Assembly (NCBI RefSeq): GCF_005938745.2
Contig: NZ_VCBX02000001.1
Coordinates: 1 to 64,000 of the forward strand
Reading direction: 5' to 3'
Length of the DNA stretch: 64,000 nt
Origin: Rhodococcus sp. KBS0724
GTDB lineage: Bacteria; Actinomycetota; Actinomycetes; Mycobacteriales; Mycobacteriaceae
Part shown: positions 48,454 through 56,942 of the stretch, piece after piece
Numbering within the stretch: position 1 is the stretch's first letter
Layout: the number at the start of each line of letters is the position of its first letter
Notes under the pieces: generated by a model
Seen by the model: the letters and a program-made list of their open reading frames with translations, nothing else
Database searches by the model: none
Told to the model about the DNA's origin: nothing
Position numbers and translations under genes: made by a program

Positions 48454-49650
48454 ATGAGCGGTCCGAAGGGAATTCAGTATCGAGTTGACCCGAAAGTGGC
48501 GCGTCGTCTTGCCGAGGAGCAGCGAAGCCGACAGTTACTTGTACGATGGCGGCAGATCGAATCTGCGGCGATTCGCTTGTCGGCACGTTGCCACGCACAC
48601 GATCTTCCGTTCCTCGCAGTGGCGATTCCGACGGTGGCTGCCGACGACACCGCGCAGATGGAAGCTCTCGCGGATCAGCTCGAACATGAAGTGAATCAGT
48701 CGAATCGGCAGTTGGACGCGAAGGTGCGGGAGAATCGATCACGACGGTTCGATCACGATCTGGAAGCCGTTCTCACGGACCTCGCGGCAGTTGAGGAAGC
48801 GGCGCGAGTGGCGAGACCGGTCGACGTTGACAAGTCTGCCGATACTTCGAGGAATGCGTCGGATTGCACTGCTGCCGAGCGTCGTAAGCGGCTGTCGGAT
48901 CAGGTGTCCCGCCGTCTCGGTCGACTTGTCGAACCGGCATCCGAAATCGAAGATTTTGCAGTGGCTGTCGTGACGGCACCGCTGGATCGTGCCCCGATGC
49001 TCCTCGACGAACTTGATGCGCAGATTTCCGAACGGAACGCCATCACGAATCGGGTCGGTGCGGATAATTCTCGGCTCGACGCGCTAAGAGTGAAGGCGGC
49101 TGCTTTGCAGGATGCCGCAGCAGTCGGCGGCCTTTTGGCGCAGGCAGCCAACGAGATCGAGTGTCAACGTTCCGCTGCTGCGATCCTGGACGCAGTGACG
49201 AATCTCGTAGATGCGGCGACTGCCCGCGTCACGGCAGAAGTGGAGCGCCAGTACGTGCTCGACGCGGTACGAGAGTCACTCGAGGAACTGGGATACGTCA
49301 CCACCGAAGTTGACGGTGGTGGTCCGGACAGCGTGGTGTTGAGTCGCGCCGGCTCGACAACTCATGGAGTTCGCGCCCGAGTATCCGAAGGGGAGGTCGA
49401 CCTGCACTCGATCGGTTTCGCCGACCGTAACGACAAAGCGGCGGATACGGCCGCCGATCAAGCGCTGTGTGGCGACCTCGATCCGATGTTGGGAGCACTC
49501 GAACGCCGTGGTGTGTCGCCGGGGCGGGTCCGCAGAATCCCGGCTGGTGTTCTCCCGGTGTCGCTTGTTCGCGTTGTCGAACCTCATGGGGACGGAATCC
49601 GAACCGCGCGTAAATCGACTCGTGCGCAAGTCCGGGAGACAGGGCTGTGA
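48454..49650 (+). CDS. Unrecognised coiled-coil protein, first gene of the kinase/PP2C operon
   Basis: I do not recognise this 398-residue protein. It starts MSGPKGIQYRVDP, has long charged helices suggestive of coiled coil (about 20-130 and 150-300, with repeated RR and AA heptads), then a compact C-terminal domain (LEELGYVTTEVDGGGPDSVVL..., with beta-like strands) resembling nothing I can name. ATG 48454 follows GGTGAGGA. Its stop overlaps the PP2C start by 4 bases. It may be a kinase substrate or scaffold. Confidence 0.75.
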   Translation: MSGPKGIQYRVDPKVARRLAEEQRSRQLLVRWRQIESAAIRLSARCHAHDLPFLAVAIPTVAADDTAQMEALADQLEHEVNQSNRQLDAKVRENRSRRFDHDLEAVLTDLAAVEEAARVARPVDVDKSADTSRNASDCTAAERRKRLSDQVSRRLGRLVEPASEIEDFAVAVVTAPLDRAPMLLDELDAQISERNAITNRVGADNSRLDALRVKAAALQDAAAVGGLLAQAANEIECQRSAAAILDAVTNLVDAATARVTAEVERQYVLDAVRESLEELGYVTTEVDGGGPDSVVLSRAGSTTHGVRARVSEGEVDLHSIGFADRNDKAADTAADQALCGDLDPMLGALERRGVSPGRVRRIPAGVLPVSLVRVVEPHGDGIRTARKSTRAQVRETGL

Positions 49651-50417
49651 CGGAAGTGGTGGCCGTGCAAGTTTCAGGGCTGACGCATCATGGTGCGGTG
49701 CGCACGAACAACGAGGACGGTATCGGCTGGCTCGGCTGGTCGCTCCGGGGTATGAGCCCAGCGGTGTGGGAAACCGACGTGCTCGTGACCGCACCTGTGA
49801 CGCTTGTCGTCTGCGATGGCATGGGCGGTCACGCAGCAGGTGAGGAAGCCAGCCGACTTGCCTGTGAAATGCTCACCACTCCAGGTTATTTCGATCACGT
49901 TGCGGATGCACAGAGCGCGCGTGAGGCAGTTCGAGTGTTGGTGCAGCGAACATCGGATTCCATCAACGATCTGTCCGATCGACAGCCGTATCTGCGGGGC
50001 ATGGGTTGCACGGTTGCCGGGGTAGTGATGTTCCCCGACGGAAGTGCGTTGGTATTCAACGTCGGAGATTCTCGTGTTTACTGCATGGATGGTGGCTACC
50101 TTGGTCAGTTGACCGTTGATCACCGATCAGCTGATACGAATGCACTCACTCAAGCGCTCGGCGGTGGGCGTCGGGTGGTCCTCGAGCCCGCGTTCTTCGA
50201 ATGCCGAATACCGGGCAAACCTGGGCTACTGCTGTGCACCGACGGTCTTGACGATTACGCCGACGAACTCGACATAGAGCGGTTGATGGCAGGCGATTCG
50301 AACAACATCCTCTGTGAACTCCGAGATCTGGCCCTGTCCGGCGGCGGAGGGGACAACATCACCTTGGCACGAATCACCGCGCACAAGCGCACCGCGAACG
50401 GAGAAATGCATGGCTGA
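49647..50417 (+). CDS. PP2C-family Ser/Thr phosphatase (second set)
   Basis: The 256-residue soluble phosphatase has the PP2C motifs [37 protein letters not shown] and GGGDNIT. Unlike PstP it has no membrane helix or external tail. It overlaps the upstream gene by 4 bases and the kinase gene by 8, so it is in a tightly coupled unit and likely reverses the action of that kinase. Confidence 0.95.
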   Translation: MTEVVAVQVSGLTHHGAVRTNNEDGIGWLGWSLRGMSPAVWETDVLVTAPVTLVVCDGMGGHAAGEEASRLACEMLTTPGYFDHVADAQSAREAVRVLVQRTSDSINDLSDRQPYLRGMGCTVAGVVMFPDGSALVFNVGDSRVYCMDGGYLGQLTVDHRSADTNALTQALGGGRRVVLEPAFFECRIPGKPGLLLCTDGLDDYADELDIERLMAGDSNNILCELRDLALSGGGGDNITLARITAHKRTANGEMHG

Positions 50418-52065
50418 TGTGACGCGTCTTGACGGAGGACGAGTTCCCGCACCTGCCACCAGGCTTGACGGTGCAACTCCAATTGCGCAGCCCTCAAACT
50501 ACATTCGCGAGAACCTACCAACAAATCTCGCGCAGAAATACAGTATCGTTCGCGAACTGGGCCGCGGGGGCGAGGCGACGGTGTGGCTGTGCACGGATAT
50601 CGTCGGCAATCAAGTCGCGATCAAGATGTTCCAGCATCCTCCGACCTACAGAACAGATTTCGATTCTGCCGCATATCGTGATCGATTTCGAGCCGAACAC
50701 ACGGTCCAGGTATTCGCCCGTGGACAAGACGACGGTGTCTCTTACGAAGTGATGGAGTTCTGTGCTCTCGGGACACTCGAAGATCACATGAACCGACACT
50801 CGGGCAAGATCACTCACGGAGATGCGGTCGACATTCTGAGGGAGTTGGCCGGGGCGCTGCACGGAATGCAAGGGCCTGACACGGGCATGAAATTGGTACA
50901 CGGCGACATCAACCCGAAGAACATCCTGGTGCGTACCGATCGGCCCTTGGATTTAGTTCTCACAGACTTCGGCCTGAGCGTCGACCTCGCCGGACGGTCC
51001 AGGCTGTCGAACACGGGAAAGGGAACTCTCGCTTACAGCGCTCCTGGTGCGATGCGGTACTACACCCAGGCCGACGACTGGTGGAGTGTTGGCATGACGA
51101 TGTACCAAATCATTGTTGGGCGCAACTACTTTCAACGGTCGGACGGGCATTGGATCAGCGACGATCGGATCGAGAACGAACTCACCGTGCGAGACATCGC
51201 ATTGGGTGAGATCAATGAATTGCCGTTCACCGAGTACGAGAAGGAGCGGTGGCAGCTTCTTCTTGCCGGATTGCTCACCCGTGACCGTGAATTCCGTTGG
51301 TCGATGCGGGAAGTCGGCGAATGGTGCGGAGGTGGTGCACCGAAGGTGCATCGACTAATCGACGTATCAAAAGTTCCCGATTCGGAATTCGGTACCGGCA
51401 CAACCCGGGAGAATCAACATTCCATACCGCCTTTTGCGCTCGCCGGTGTCGGGGAGTTTCGAGACCCTCGCGAATTGGGGGAGGCAATGGCCGCAGATCC
51501 CAAAGCTGCCGCACGTGCAGTCAGTGGTCGTCGAGCGCAAGTATTGCTGGCGTGGCTGAAGGACGAGGTGAAGACGGGGGCCAGTTATGCGGAGTTGCGA
51601 ACGTACAGCGACCTGTGGGGACCCGACGAGATTGCGGTCTACTTCGTATCTCAGCTAGCGCCGGCCGCTACTTTGACGTATCGCGATCATCCGATCTCCA
51701 CTCCTGGAGATTTACGGAAGTTAGCTCAATCAGCCAGCACGGTGACGGTCGTAAGCCGACTATTCGAGACCCATATTCTTGCGGGCATCGACGGTTCTTC
51801 CACGGAGCGTGGAAGATACAGGATGATTGATGCGAACTGGCATGACATGGTCGAGCAGGCGGACGATCAGGCCAGGTCTGCGAGGGCTTCGATTTCTTCC
51901 GACGAGCGAGCCGGACTCACTGCCAATGCACTGTTGATTGCGGCGTCGGACGATGCGGTTGCCCGAAAGTACATCGCGTCGGTGGCAAAGCGAGTCGAGC
52001 AATCAGTAGCGGCGCGTGAGACGTCCGGTTGGTTCGCTTCGATCAGACGGGGATTCGGTCAGTGA
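50410..52065 (+). CDS. Ser/Thr protein kinase (second set) with TRLD repeats
   Basis: The 551-residue soluble kinase has glycine loop ELGRGGEATVW (about 49-59), Lys72 in VAIKMF, catalytic loop HGDINPKN with Asp166 (HGD instead of HRD), and DFG at 186. The activation segment has SAPGAM instead of APE. The helix DDWWSVGM is intact. The unknown C-terminal region (about 350-551) lacks PASTA or membrane segments. The N-terminus has TRLD at 5-8 and 17-20, a pT-x-x-D arrangement preferred by FHA domains. It likely works with the FHA protein at 53025. ATG 50410 overlaps the phosphatase gene. Confidence 0.92.
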   Translation: MADVTRLDGGRVPAPATRLDGATPIAQPSNYIRENLPTNLAQKYSIVRELGRGGEATVWLCTDIVGNQVAIKMFQHPPTYRTDFDSAAYRDRFRAEHTVQVFARGQDDGVSYEVMEFCALGTLEDHMNRHSGKITHGDAVDILRELAGALHGMQGPDTGMKLVHGDINPKNILVRTDRPLDLVLTDFGLSVDLAGRSRLSNTGKGTLAYSAPGAMRYYTQADDWWSVGMTMYQIIVGRNYFQRSDGHWISDDRIENELTVRDIALGEINELPFTEYEKERWQLLLAGLLTRDREFRWSMREVGEWCGGGAPKVHRLIDVSKVPDSEFGTGTTRENQHSIPPFALAGVGEFRDPRELGEAMAADPKAAARAVSGRRAQVLLAWLKDEVKTGASYAELRTYSDLWGPDEIAVYFVSQLAPAATLTYRDHPISTPGDLRKLAQSASTVTVVSRLFETHILAGIDGSSTERGRYRMIDANWHDMVEQADDQARSARASISSDERAGLTANALLIAASDDAVARKYIASVAKRVEQSVAARETSGWFASIRRGFGQ

Positions 52066-52070
52066 GGTTC

Positions 52071-52994
52071 TCAGCGAATAGCCAATCCATTGTTCCCCGC
52101 GTCCAATAGATTTGTCGAGACGGTGCGCCCCCATTCGGTGCGAACGTTGAGCCACACTTCTGCTGGGTCGTGATTCTGCACCCACGAGTTGGACGCGAGA
52201 ACCTCATCATTGGCGCCGACGTATGTCCAACGGGCATCAGACGAGTCATCGAATTCGTCACCGTCAGTGAGGGATAGGTAACCCATATAGGTCCATCCTT
52301 TGTAGACGGAGACACGGTTGCACCCTTCGCCTGTGTATCCCTTGTCCGATCCCAGATACATCTGCCATAGCTGGTCCGGGACAGTCGTCCCCTCGGGTGC
52401 GCGGACAGTCAATTCCAGTGCATGGCCACACTCGAGATATCTTTGGGTGAAGGGAAATGCTGTCGAGGACAGCTTGGCTATCGAGTCTTCCTCGGCGCCG
52501 GCGAAGAGAGATTTCCCCGTGTTGAGAGCCCAAATTCCGCCGATGAGCAGCACAACACCGACTGATCCGAACGCCACTCGCGCCGTCCAGGGGCGGCATA
52601 CGAGAACGCCTCCGACGATCAACGCGATCACAGACCATCCGGCTACCAACTCCGCCCAGAAATACGGCAGGAGTGCGCGGATCTCAGGCTCGAAAACCCC
52701 CGGGTCCTCCGAGAAGATTCGGCCGCGTAGCACGAAATGTCCTATTGCCCAGGGTATAACGATGCTCATCGCGGCCAGGGCGCCCAGCCGTACAGCTGTA
52801 CCGTCGATCCTGCGGCTGCGCTGCGCGGCGGAAGTGCGTCTTGCCTGTTCTGCGGCGGCTTCTGCCTGTAGTCGATCCGCGGTTTGTTGAATTTCCGCCG
52901 CGTCCTGGGCGGCCTGCCGTTCCCGTACCTCTTCCTCGGCGCGTGGGAGTGTCGCATCCAACAGGAGAGCCTGTGCCACCACGTTGTTGTTCAT
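52071..52994 (-). CDS. Membrane protein with N-terminal coiled coil, second phosphosignalling cluster
   Basis: The 307-residue protein has a charged helical start (about 15-62, rich in E, R, A and Q), three membrane segments (about 66-88, 108-128, 135-155), and an extracytoplasmic C-terminal domain with CGHALELTV and a second cysteine in GEGCNRVSV that may pair. No family is recognised. It lies 30 bases after the FHA gene on the same strand, and converges with the kinase gene with 5 bases between them. Confidence 0.8.
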   Translation of the reverse strand: MNNNVVAQALLLDATLPRAEEEVRERQAAQDAAEIQQTADRLQAEAAAEQARRTSAAQRSRRIDGTAVRLGALAAMSIVIPWAIGHFVLRGRIFSEDPGVFEPEIRALLPYFWAELVAGWSVIALIVGGVLVCRPWTARVAFGSVGVVLLIGGIWALNTGKSLFAGAEEDSIAKLSSTAFPFTQRYLECGHALELTVRAPEGTTVPDQLWQMYLGSDKGYTGEGCNRVSVYKGWTYMGYLSLTDGDEFDDSSDARWTYVGANDEVLASNSWVQNHDPAEVWLNVRTEWGRTVSTNLLDAGNNGLAIR

Positions 52995-53024
52995 CCTGGG
53001 TCCTCCTCGAGGTGGTACGAAAAT

Positions 53025-53516
53025 TCAGTCGATCTGCAGGTCGAGGCTTACGTCAGCGGCCAGGCGTACAACTTGACCGGGTCGGACCTCGTATTCGGTT
53101 TGAGGGTTGATTCGAACCCCTTCGATGAAGATGCCGTTTGCCGATCCGGTGTCCGTAACATGGAAGCAGCTACCGTCGAATCGCAAAATCCCGTGTCGTC
53201 GTGAGAGATTCGGGTATTGCGCGAATATCGCTGCTTGCGGATAATCGTCATCTCGGCCTAACAGCAGTACGTCGTCTGCGGTGATGTCGAGCGTGTCGCG
53301 ACTCCCGATGACAACATGGCCGACGCGACGCCGAGCGCTCGGACGGTCGATGACAGTTCTTGGGGACATCGCAGATTCCGACTCGTGCGTATCCTCAGAC
53401 GTCGGTTCGGTCGGTGCTACGAGATCCCACAGGTCCATACCGCAACCCGGGCACTGCGCGAACACAGAACGATCGGCAACCGCATTGCACCCGCAGGTGA
53501 CGAGGTCGGTTGTCAT
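53025..53516 (-). CDS. FHA-domain protein with N-terminal zinc ribbon (second set)
   Basis: The 163-residue protein starts with a CxC...CxxC segment (CGCNAVADRSVFAQCPGCG, residues 8-27) that should bind zinc, an acidic linker, and an FHA domain with LLGRDDDYPQ, SRRHGIL and DTGSANGIFIEG. It lacks a membrane helix. ATG 53516 overlaps the activase stop by 4 bases. It is likely the phosphothreonine reader for the kinase at 50410 and could tether the membrane protein or AAA+ ATPase. Confidence 0.93.
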   Translation of the reverse strand: MTTDLVTCGCNAVADRSVFAQCPGCGMDLWDLVAPTEPTSEDTHESESAMSPRTVIDRPSARRRVGHVVIGSRDTLDITADDVLLLGRDDDYPQAAIFAQYPNLSRRHGILRFDGSCFHVTDTGSANGIFIEGVRINPQTEYEVRPGQVVRLAADVSLDLQID

Positions 53517-54169
53517 GACAGCCACGAGGTGCGATCGAGAGTGACGCCGCGGTCCGTGAGTGCCCCACGCAAACGCGTCATGTCATTCTGCAATGGAATT
53601 CCAACCATCCATATGGTGTGTTCGTCCACGTGAACTCCGATTTCCCGACGCTGATCGGCGTACGTTTCTTCACGGCTTTCCGCCGGATATCGCATGGCGC
53701 CCAATTTCGAACAGACTTCGACGACTTGGTTCGACGATCCGCGTAATGCACTGTCGGAAGCTAGTTCACGAATGTACGGACCGCTGACCACAACATCGAC
53801 CGCCGTGCTCAACCAGGGTAGGGACTGAGCGAGTTCATCGGTTGTACGGCCGGAGTAGAGCAGTACGTCCACATCATTGGCGCGGGTCGCGCGCCACATC
53901 TCGATCCCGTTGAGCAGTATCCGAAGTGCATCGGGCTGATCTGTCGGTTCACCGCCCGAGACCGTAATCCCGTCGACGTCATCGAGCTCCCTCAACCAGT
54001 CCAGTACGCTGTCGATTTCGACGCGCATCGCTTCGTCAGCCGGCCAGGTATCGCGGGACACACAGCCGCGGCAGTGCACGGTACAACCTTGGACCCAGAT
54101 GCCGGCGCGCCGTCCGAAACCGAGACTGGTTACCGGATAGTGAAGGCGGGAAAGCAGCATCGTCGTCAC
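53513..54169 (-). CDS. Radical-SAM activase-like protein (NrdG/PflA type)
   Basis: The 218-residue protein has the [4Fe-4S]/SAM motif CTVHCRGC (Cys29, Cys33, Cys36) and the SAM-contact GGEPT, plus an N-terminal strand VTSLGFGRRAG typical of glycyl-radical-enzyme activating proteins. No glycyl radical enzyme lies in the window near it. A GTG start at 54169 gives the 4-base GTGA overlap with the AAA+ gene and is preferred over ATG 54187. It is placed between the AAA+ ATPase and FHA genes, an odd pairing for a radical enzyme. Confidence 0.88.
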   Translation of the reverse strand: MTTMLLSRLHYPVTSLGFGRRAGIWVQGCTVHCRGCVSRDTWPADEAMRVEIDSVLDWLRELDDVDGITVSGGEPTDQPDALRILLNGIEMWRATRANDVDVLLYSGRTTDELAQSLPWLSTAVDVVVSGPYIRELASDSALRGSSNQVVEVCSKLGAMRYPAESREETYADQRREIGVHVDEHTIWMVGIPLQNDMTRLRGALTDRGVTLDRTSWLS

Positions 54170-56034
54170 GACAGTGTCACCATCCATCCGGTGGAATCTT
54201 GTGTGATCGCGGTGACCGTGGCGTGGGCTGTGGAAATATCCATCTCGAACAGAGCGCGAGATAGGGGGTTGACTAGCATTGTCTCGACAATTGTTCCGAC
54301 CCCACGACCGCCGAAATCCAGTCTTTCACAAGCTGATTCGACGAGTTGCTGAATTACGGAGTCGGCCACCGAGATGTGTGTCCCACTGATGCTGTGCACG
54401 CGCCGCGTGACGTTGTCGACGAACATCGGCACCAAATCTTCTGCTGTTCTCGGTGAGATGAAGTCGAAGACCACGATATTGTCGCCGATGCGGTTCAGTA
54501 GTTCAGGTCTGCCGATGTCTTTTGTGAAGTGCTCGGAGACAGCAGCTCTGATGGTCGACTCGATCTCGATATATGGCCGACCTCGGGAGACGACGGGTAC
54601 CCGTTCGCCCTGACTGTCGGTCCGGTAGACACCTAGGTTCGACGTGAAGACGATCAACGCTTCGGAGAAGTACACGGTCGAGCCGTTTCCGTCGGTCAGT
54701 CGGCCGTCCTCGAGAATCTGTAGGAATTTGTCGAGGATCCTCGGATGGGCCTTCTCGATTTCGTCGAATAGGAGCAGGCTGAAGGGATTGTGCCGCACTG
54801 CATTCGTGAGTTCACCCCCCGTGTTGTGGCCGACATATCCTGGTGGTGCGCCGATCAGCCGGGCTTCGGCATGCTCGGATGAGAATTCGCTCATGTCGAA
54901 GCGGATGAACGCATCCTTACGTCCGAATACCAACTCGGCCATCGACTTCGCGAGCTCTGTTTTCCCTACTCCGGTCGGGCCTGCAAAGAACAGAATGCCT
55001 TGCGGACGGGAGCTGTCGCCTGACCCTTGTGCGCCGGTCAGGCCGGTCGTCGACCGAATCAGGATGTCAACCGTCTTCCGAATCGGCGCCTGCTGACCGA
55101 GAACTCTGCTCCCGAGATACTTGGCACCCTCGCGAATTCGCTGTTTGAGCGCGGGATCTTGCCAGGGATTGTCGGGCACCCCCACTCGGAAAGTGCGGAT
55201 TGCGTCCTCGATCGACGTGGCCACGATTCGACGATCGATAGCGAGACGGTTGACCTCGGTGATGGACCGCAGAGTCAATCCGTTGGTTTGTGCGGCGTAG
55301 CTCTCGATTACAGCTTCACGGGCAGTTGGATCGAGATCGACACCTCCGGGTAGGGAAGGAACAAGGCTGGTTACTGCTGTCCGACGCTGACCAAATGTAG
55401 GTGCGGGGATGGATACGACTCGGACCGTATCTGTGGCGACCAACCAATGCGGTAGGTCGTTCTCTTGGTCGACAAGCCAGAAGACCGTGTTGTACAGCGG
55501 CGTGATGTGCGGCCCCGGAACCGGATTCCGGCGCGCGGTGGACAACAGTTTTTCTGCTACTACCAGGACACGATGAAACTCAGGATCGCTGAAGTCGGGT
55601 CCAGGCGTCAGGCGGGAGGCGTTGTCGATGACGAGACACATCGGTCGTTCGGAAACCGCAACTGATTCAAGGAGTTGTTGAAGTGCGCGAAGCTGGGTCG
55701 TTCCGGAGTCAGAGGCCTTCCGATCCAGTTGCGACAGTACGGCTGCAGCGCTGCCACTTTCGTTGTCGTGTAGTACGCGTGGTCCGCTGACGATATCGAA
55801 GGTGATCTGGCATGAGTGGCCGGCGATCGACAACAGGGTGCTCAATGCCTCGATGACAGTTGCAAATCGTGGATGCGGAGTGCCCGGGCGCGGAAGTATT
55901 ACAAAATCGCGCAGATTGCCGGTAATCGCAACCTGCGGATTTGCGGCGAGTGCCACATCGATTTCTCGGAGCCAGTTGGGAAGATCCTTGATGTGCTCAG
56001 GGGTAAGAGTAGGCGCAGTCACGCGAGCAACCAT
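54166..56034 (-). CDS. ClpB-like AAA+ ATPase with a degenerate first ATPase domain
   Basis: The 622-residue protein has a complete ClpA/ClpB D2-type module: Walker A GPTGVGKTE (about 352-360), pore-loop GAPPGYVGHNTGG, Walker B LLLFDEIEKAH, sensor IVFTSNLG, arginine finger RPELLNRIG and a C-terminal lid. The first 280 residues look like a AAA fold without Walker A (CLVIDNASRL as Walker B remnant). No ClpP-docking tripeptide is seen. ATG 56034 (MVARVTAP) is used because upstream sequence has no conserved content. It may remodel proteins of the CHAT or rSAM set. Confidence 0.9.
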   Translation of the reverse strand: MVARVTAPTLTPEHIKDLPNWLREIDVALAANPQVAITGNLRDFVILPRPGTPHPRFATVIEALSTLLSIAGHSCQITFDIVSGPRVLHDNESGSAAAVLSQLDRKASDSGTTQLRALQQLLESVAVSERPMCLVIDNASRLTPGPDFSDPEFHRVLVVAEKLLSTARRNPVPGPHITPLYNTVFWLVDQENDLPHWLVATDTVRVVSIPAPTFGQRRTAVTSLVPSLPGGVDLDPTAREAVIESYAAQTNGLTLRSITEVNRLAIDRRIVATSIEDAIRTFRVGVPDNPWQDPALKQRIREGAKYLGSRVLGQQAPIRKTVDILIRSTTGLTGAQGSGDSSRPQGILFFAGPTGVGKTELAKSMAELVFGRKDAFIRFDMSEFSSEHAEARLIGAPPGYVGHNTGGELTNAVRHNPFSLLLFDEIEKAHPRILDKFLQILEDGRLTDGNGSTVYFSEALIVFTSNLGVYRTDSQGERVPVVSRGRPYIEIESTIRAAVSEHFTKDIGRPELLNRIGDNIVVFDFISPRTAEDLVPMFVDNVTRRVHSISGTHISVADSVIQQLVESACERLDFGGRGVGTIVETMLVNPLSRALFEMDISTAHATVTAITQDSTGWMVTLS

Positions 56035-56200
56035 TTTCCTGAGCCGGCCATGGCAGTTCTCCTCTTGTGGCGGAAATTGTCCAGGAACGGAGTATTTCAT
56101 CGTTGATGGAAATCGGCTGTCGTTCGTTTGACCTACACGCGCAAGTGATCCGGGGGTTCGGTCCATGACATGAAAGCTCTCGACAACCCAGGAGACCCTC
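56035..56200. other. Divergent control gap between AAA+ and CHAP genes
   Basis: This 166-base gap serves two divergent genes. CAGGAAA sits just before the AAA+ ATG and a GGAGACCC site precedes the CHAP gene. No clear palindrome or -35/-10 pair was seen. Confidence 0.4.
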
Positions 56201-56923
56201 ATGACAGTTCGCACACGTACAGCCGCTCTGGCACTTGCCGCTTCGGGACTTGTCCTCACCGGACTGACGGCACTGAATGCTCCGGAGGCCGCGGCCGCTA
56301 TACGGACCGGCAAGGTGATACAGCAGGTTAACGTCCGCAATGCTCCGAATACGAACGGACCGGTGGTTCGGACGATTCCTGCGGGAACCAACGTCGGAAT
56401 CAATTGTTGGGTACCGGGACAGGCAATCACCGGACCGTACCGGACAACTTCTACGATTTGGTACACCATCGACGGCGGTGGTTATGTCACTGACTCCTAC
56501 CTCGAGACCGGTTCCAACGCTGCTGTGACTCCCCGGTGTTCCGCCCCCGCTCTTGTGGGTGGTAGAGCCATGGGACGCACCATGACAGTGAACGACGCTA
56601 CTCCGGGTCAATGCACCTGGGGTGCAAAGAATTACTGGAAGCAAGCAACCGGCTATTACCCCAATATTCACGGCGATGCCAAGGCCTGGGCCAACGATGC
56701 ACGTGCAAACGGGTGGACGGTGGTCGCCGACGCTCAGGCACGGAGCATCGTCGTGTTCCAGCCGGGCGTGCATGGTGCCGACCGCAACTTCGGCCACGTG
56801 GGGTGGGTCGATTCCGTCGAGAATCGTGCTGACGGTCGGTACATCCGGGGTCGTGATATGAACGGTTACGGGAATTTCGTGCTCAAGGACGTTCCAGGGA
56901 TGAGTTACATACTCGCACCGTGA
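56201..56923 (+). CDS. Secreted SH3-CHAP peptidoglycan hydrolase
   Basis: The 240-residue protein has a signal peptide (about 1-33, ending EAAAA), a bacterial SH3 domain (about 36-104: VNVRNAPNTNGPVVRTI, NCW, GGGYVTDSYL), and a C-terminal CHAP domain with Cys138 in PGQCTWGAKNYW and His199 in FGHVGWVDSV. CHAP enzymes cut peptidoglycan amide or peptide bonds. It is the only exported protein in the cluster and is convergent with the TPR gene (19 bases apart). It could be the cell-wall effector, or simply an unrelated hydrolase. Confidence 0.93.
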   Translation: MTVRTRTAALALAASGLVLTGLTALNAPEAAAAIRTGKVIQQVNVRNAPNTNGPVVRTIPAGTNVGINCWVPGQAITGPYRTTSTIWYTIDGGGYVTDSYLETGSNAAVTPRCSAPALVGGRAMGRTMTVNDATPGQCTWGAKNYWKQATGYYPNIHGDAKAWANDARANGWTVVADAQARSIVVFQPGVHGADRNFGHVGWVDSVENRADGRYIRGRDMNGYGNFVLKDVPGMSYILAP

Positions 56924-56942
56924 TTGACACGCCCACAGGTCG

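Noticed and set aside
54166..56034. House-keeping ClpB or ClpC
   Set aside because: No N-domain or M-domain, D1 Walker A absent, and the genomic setting is unlike clpB/clpC.
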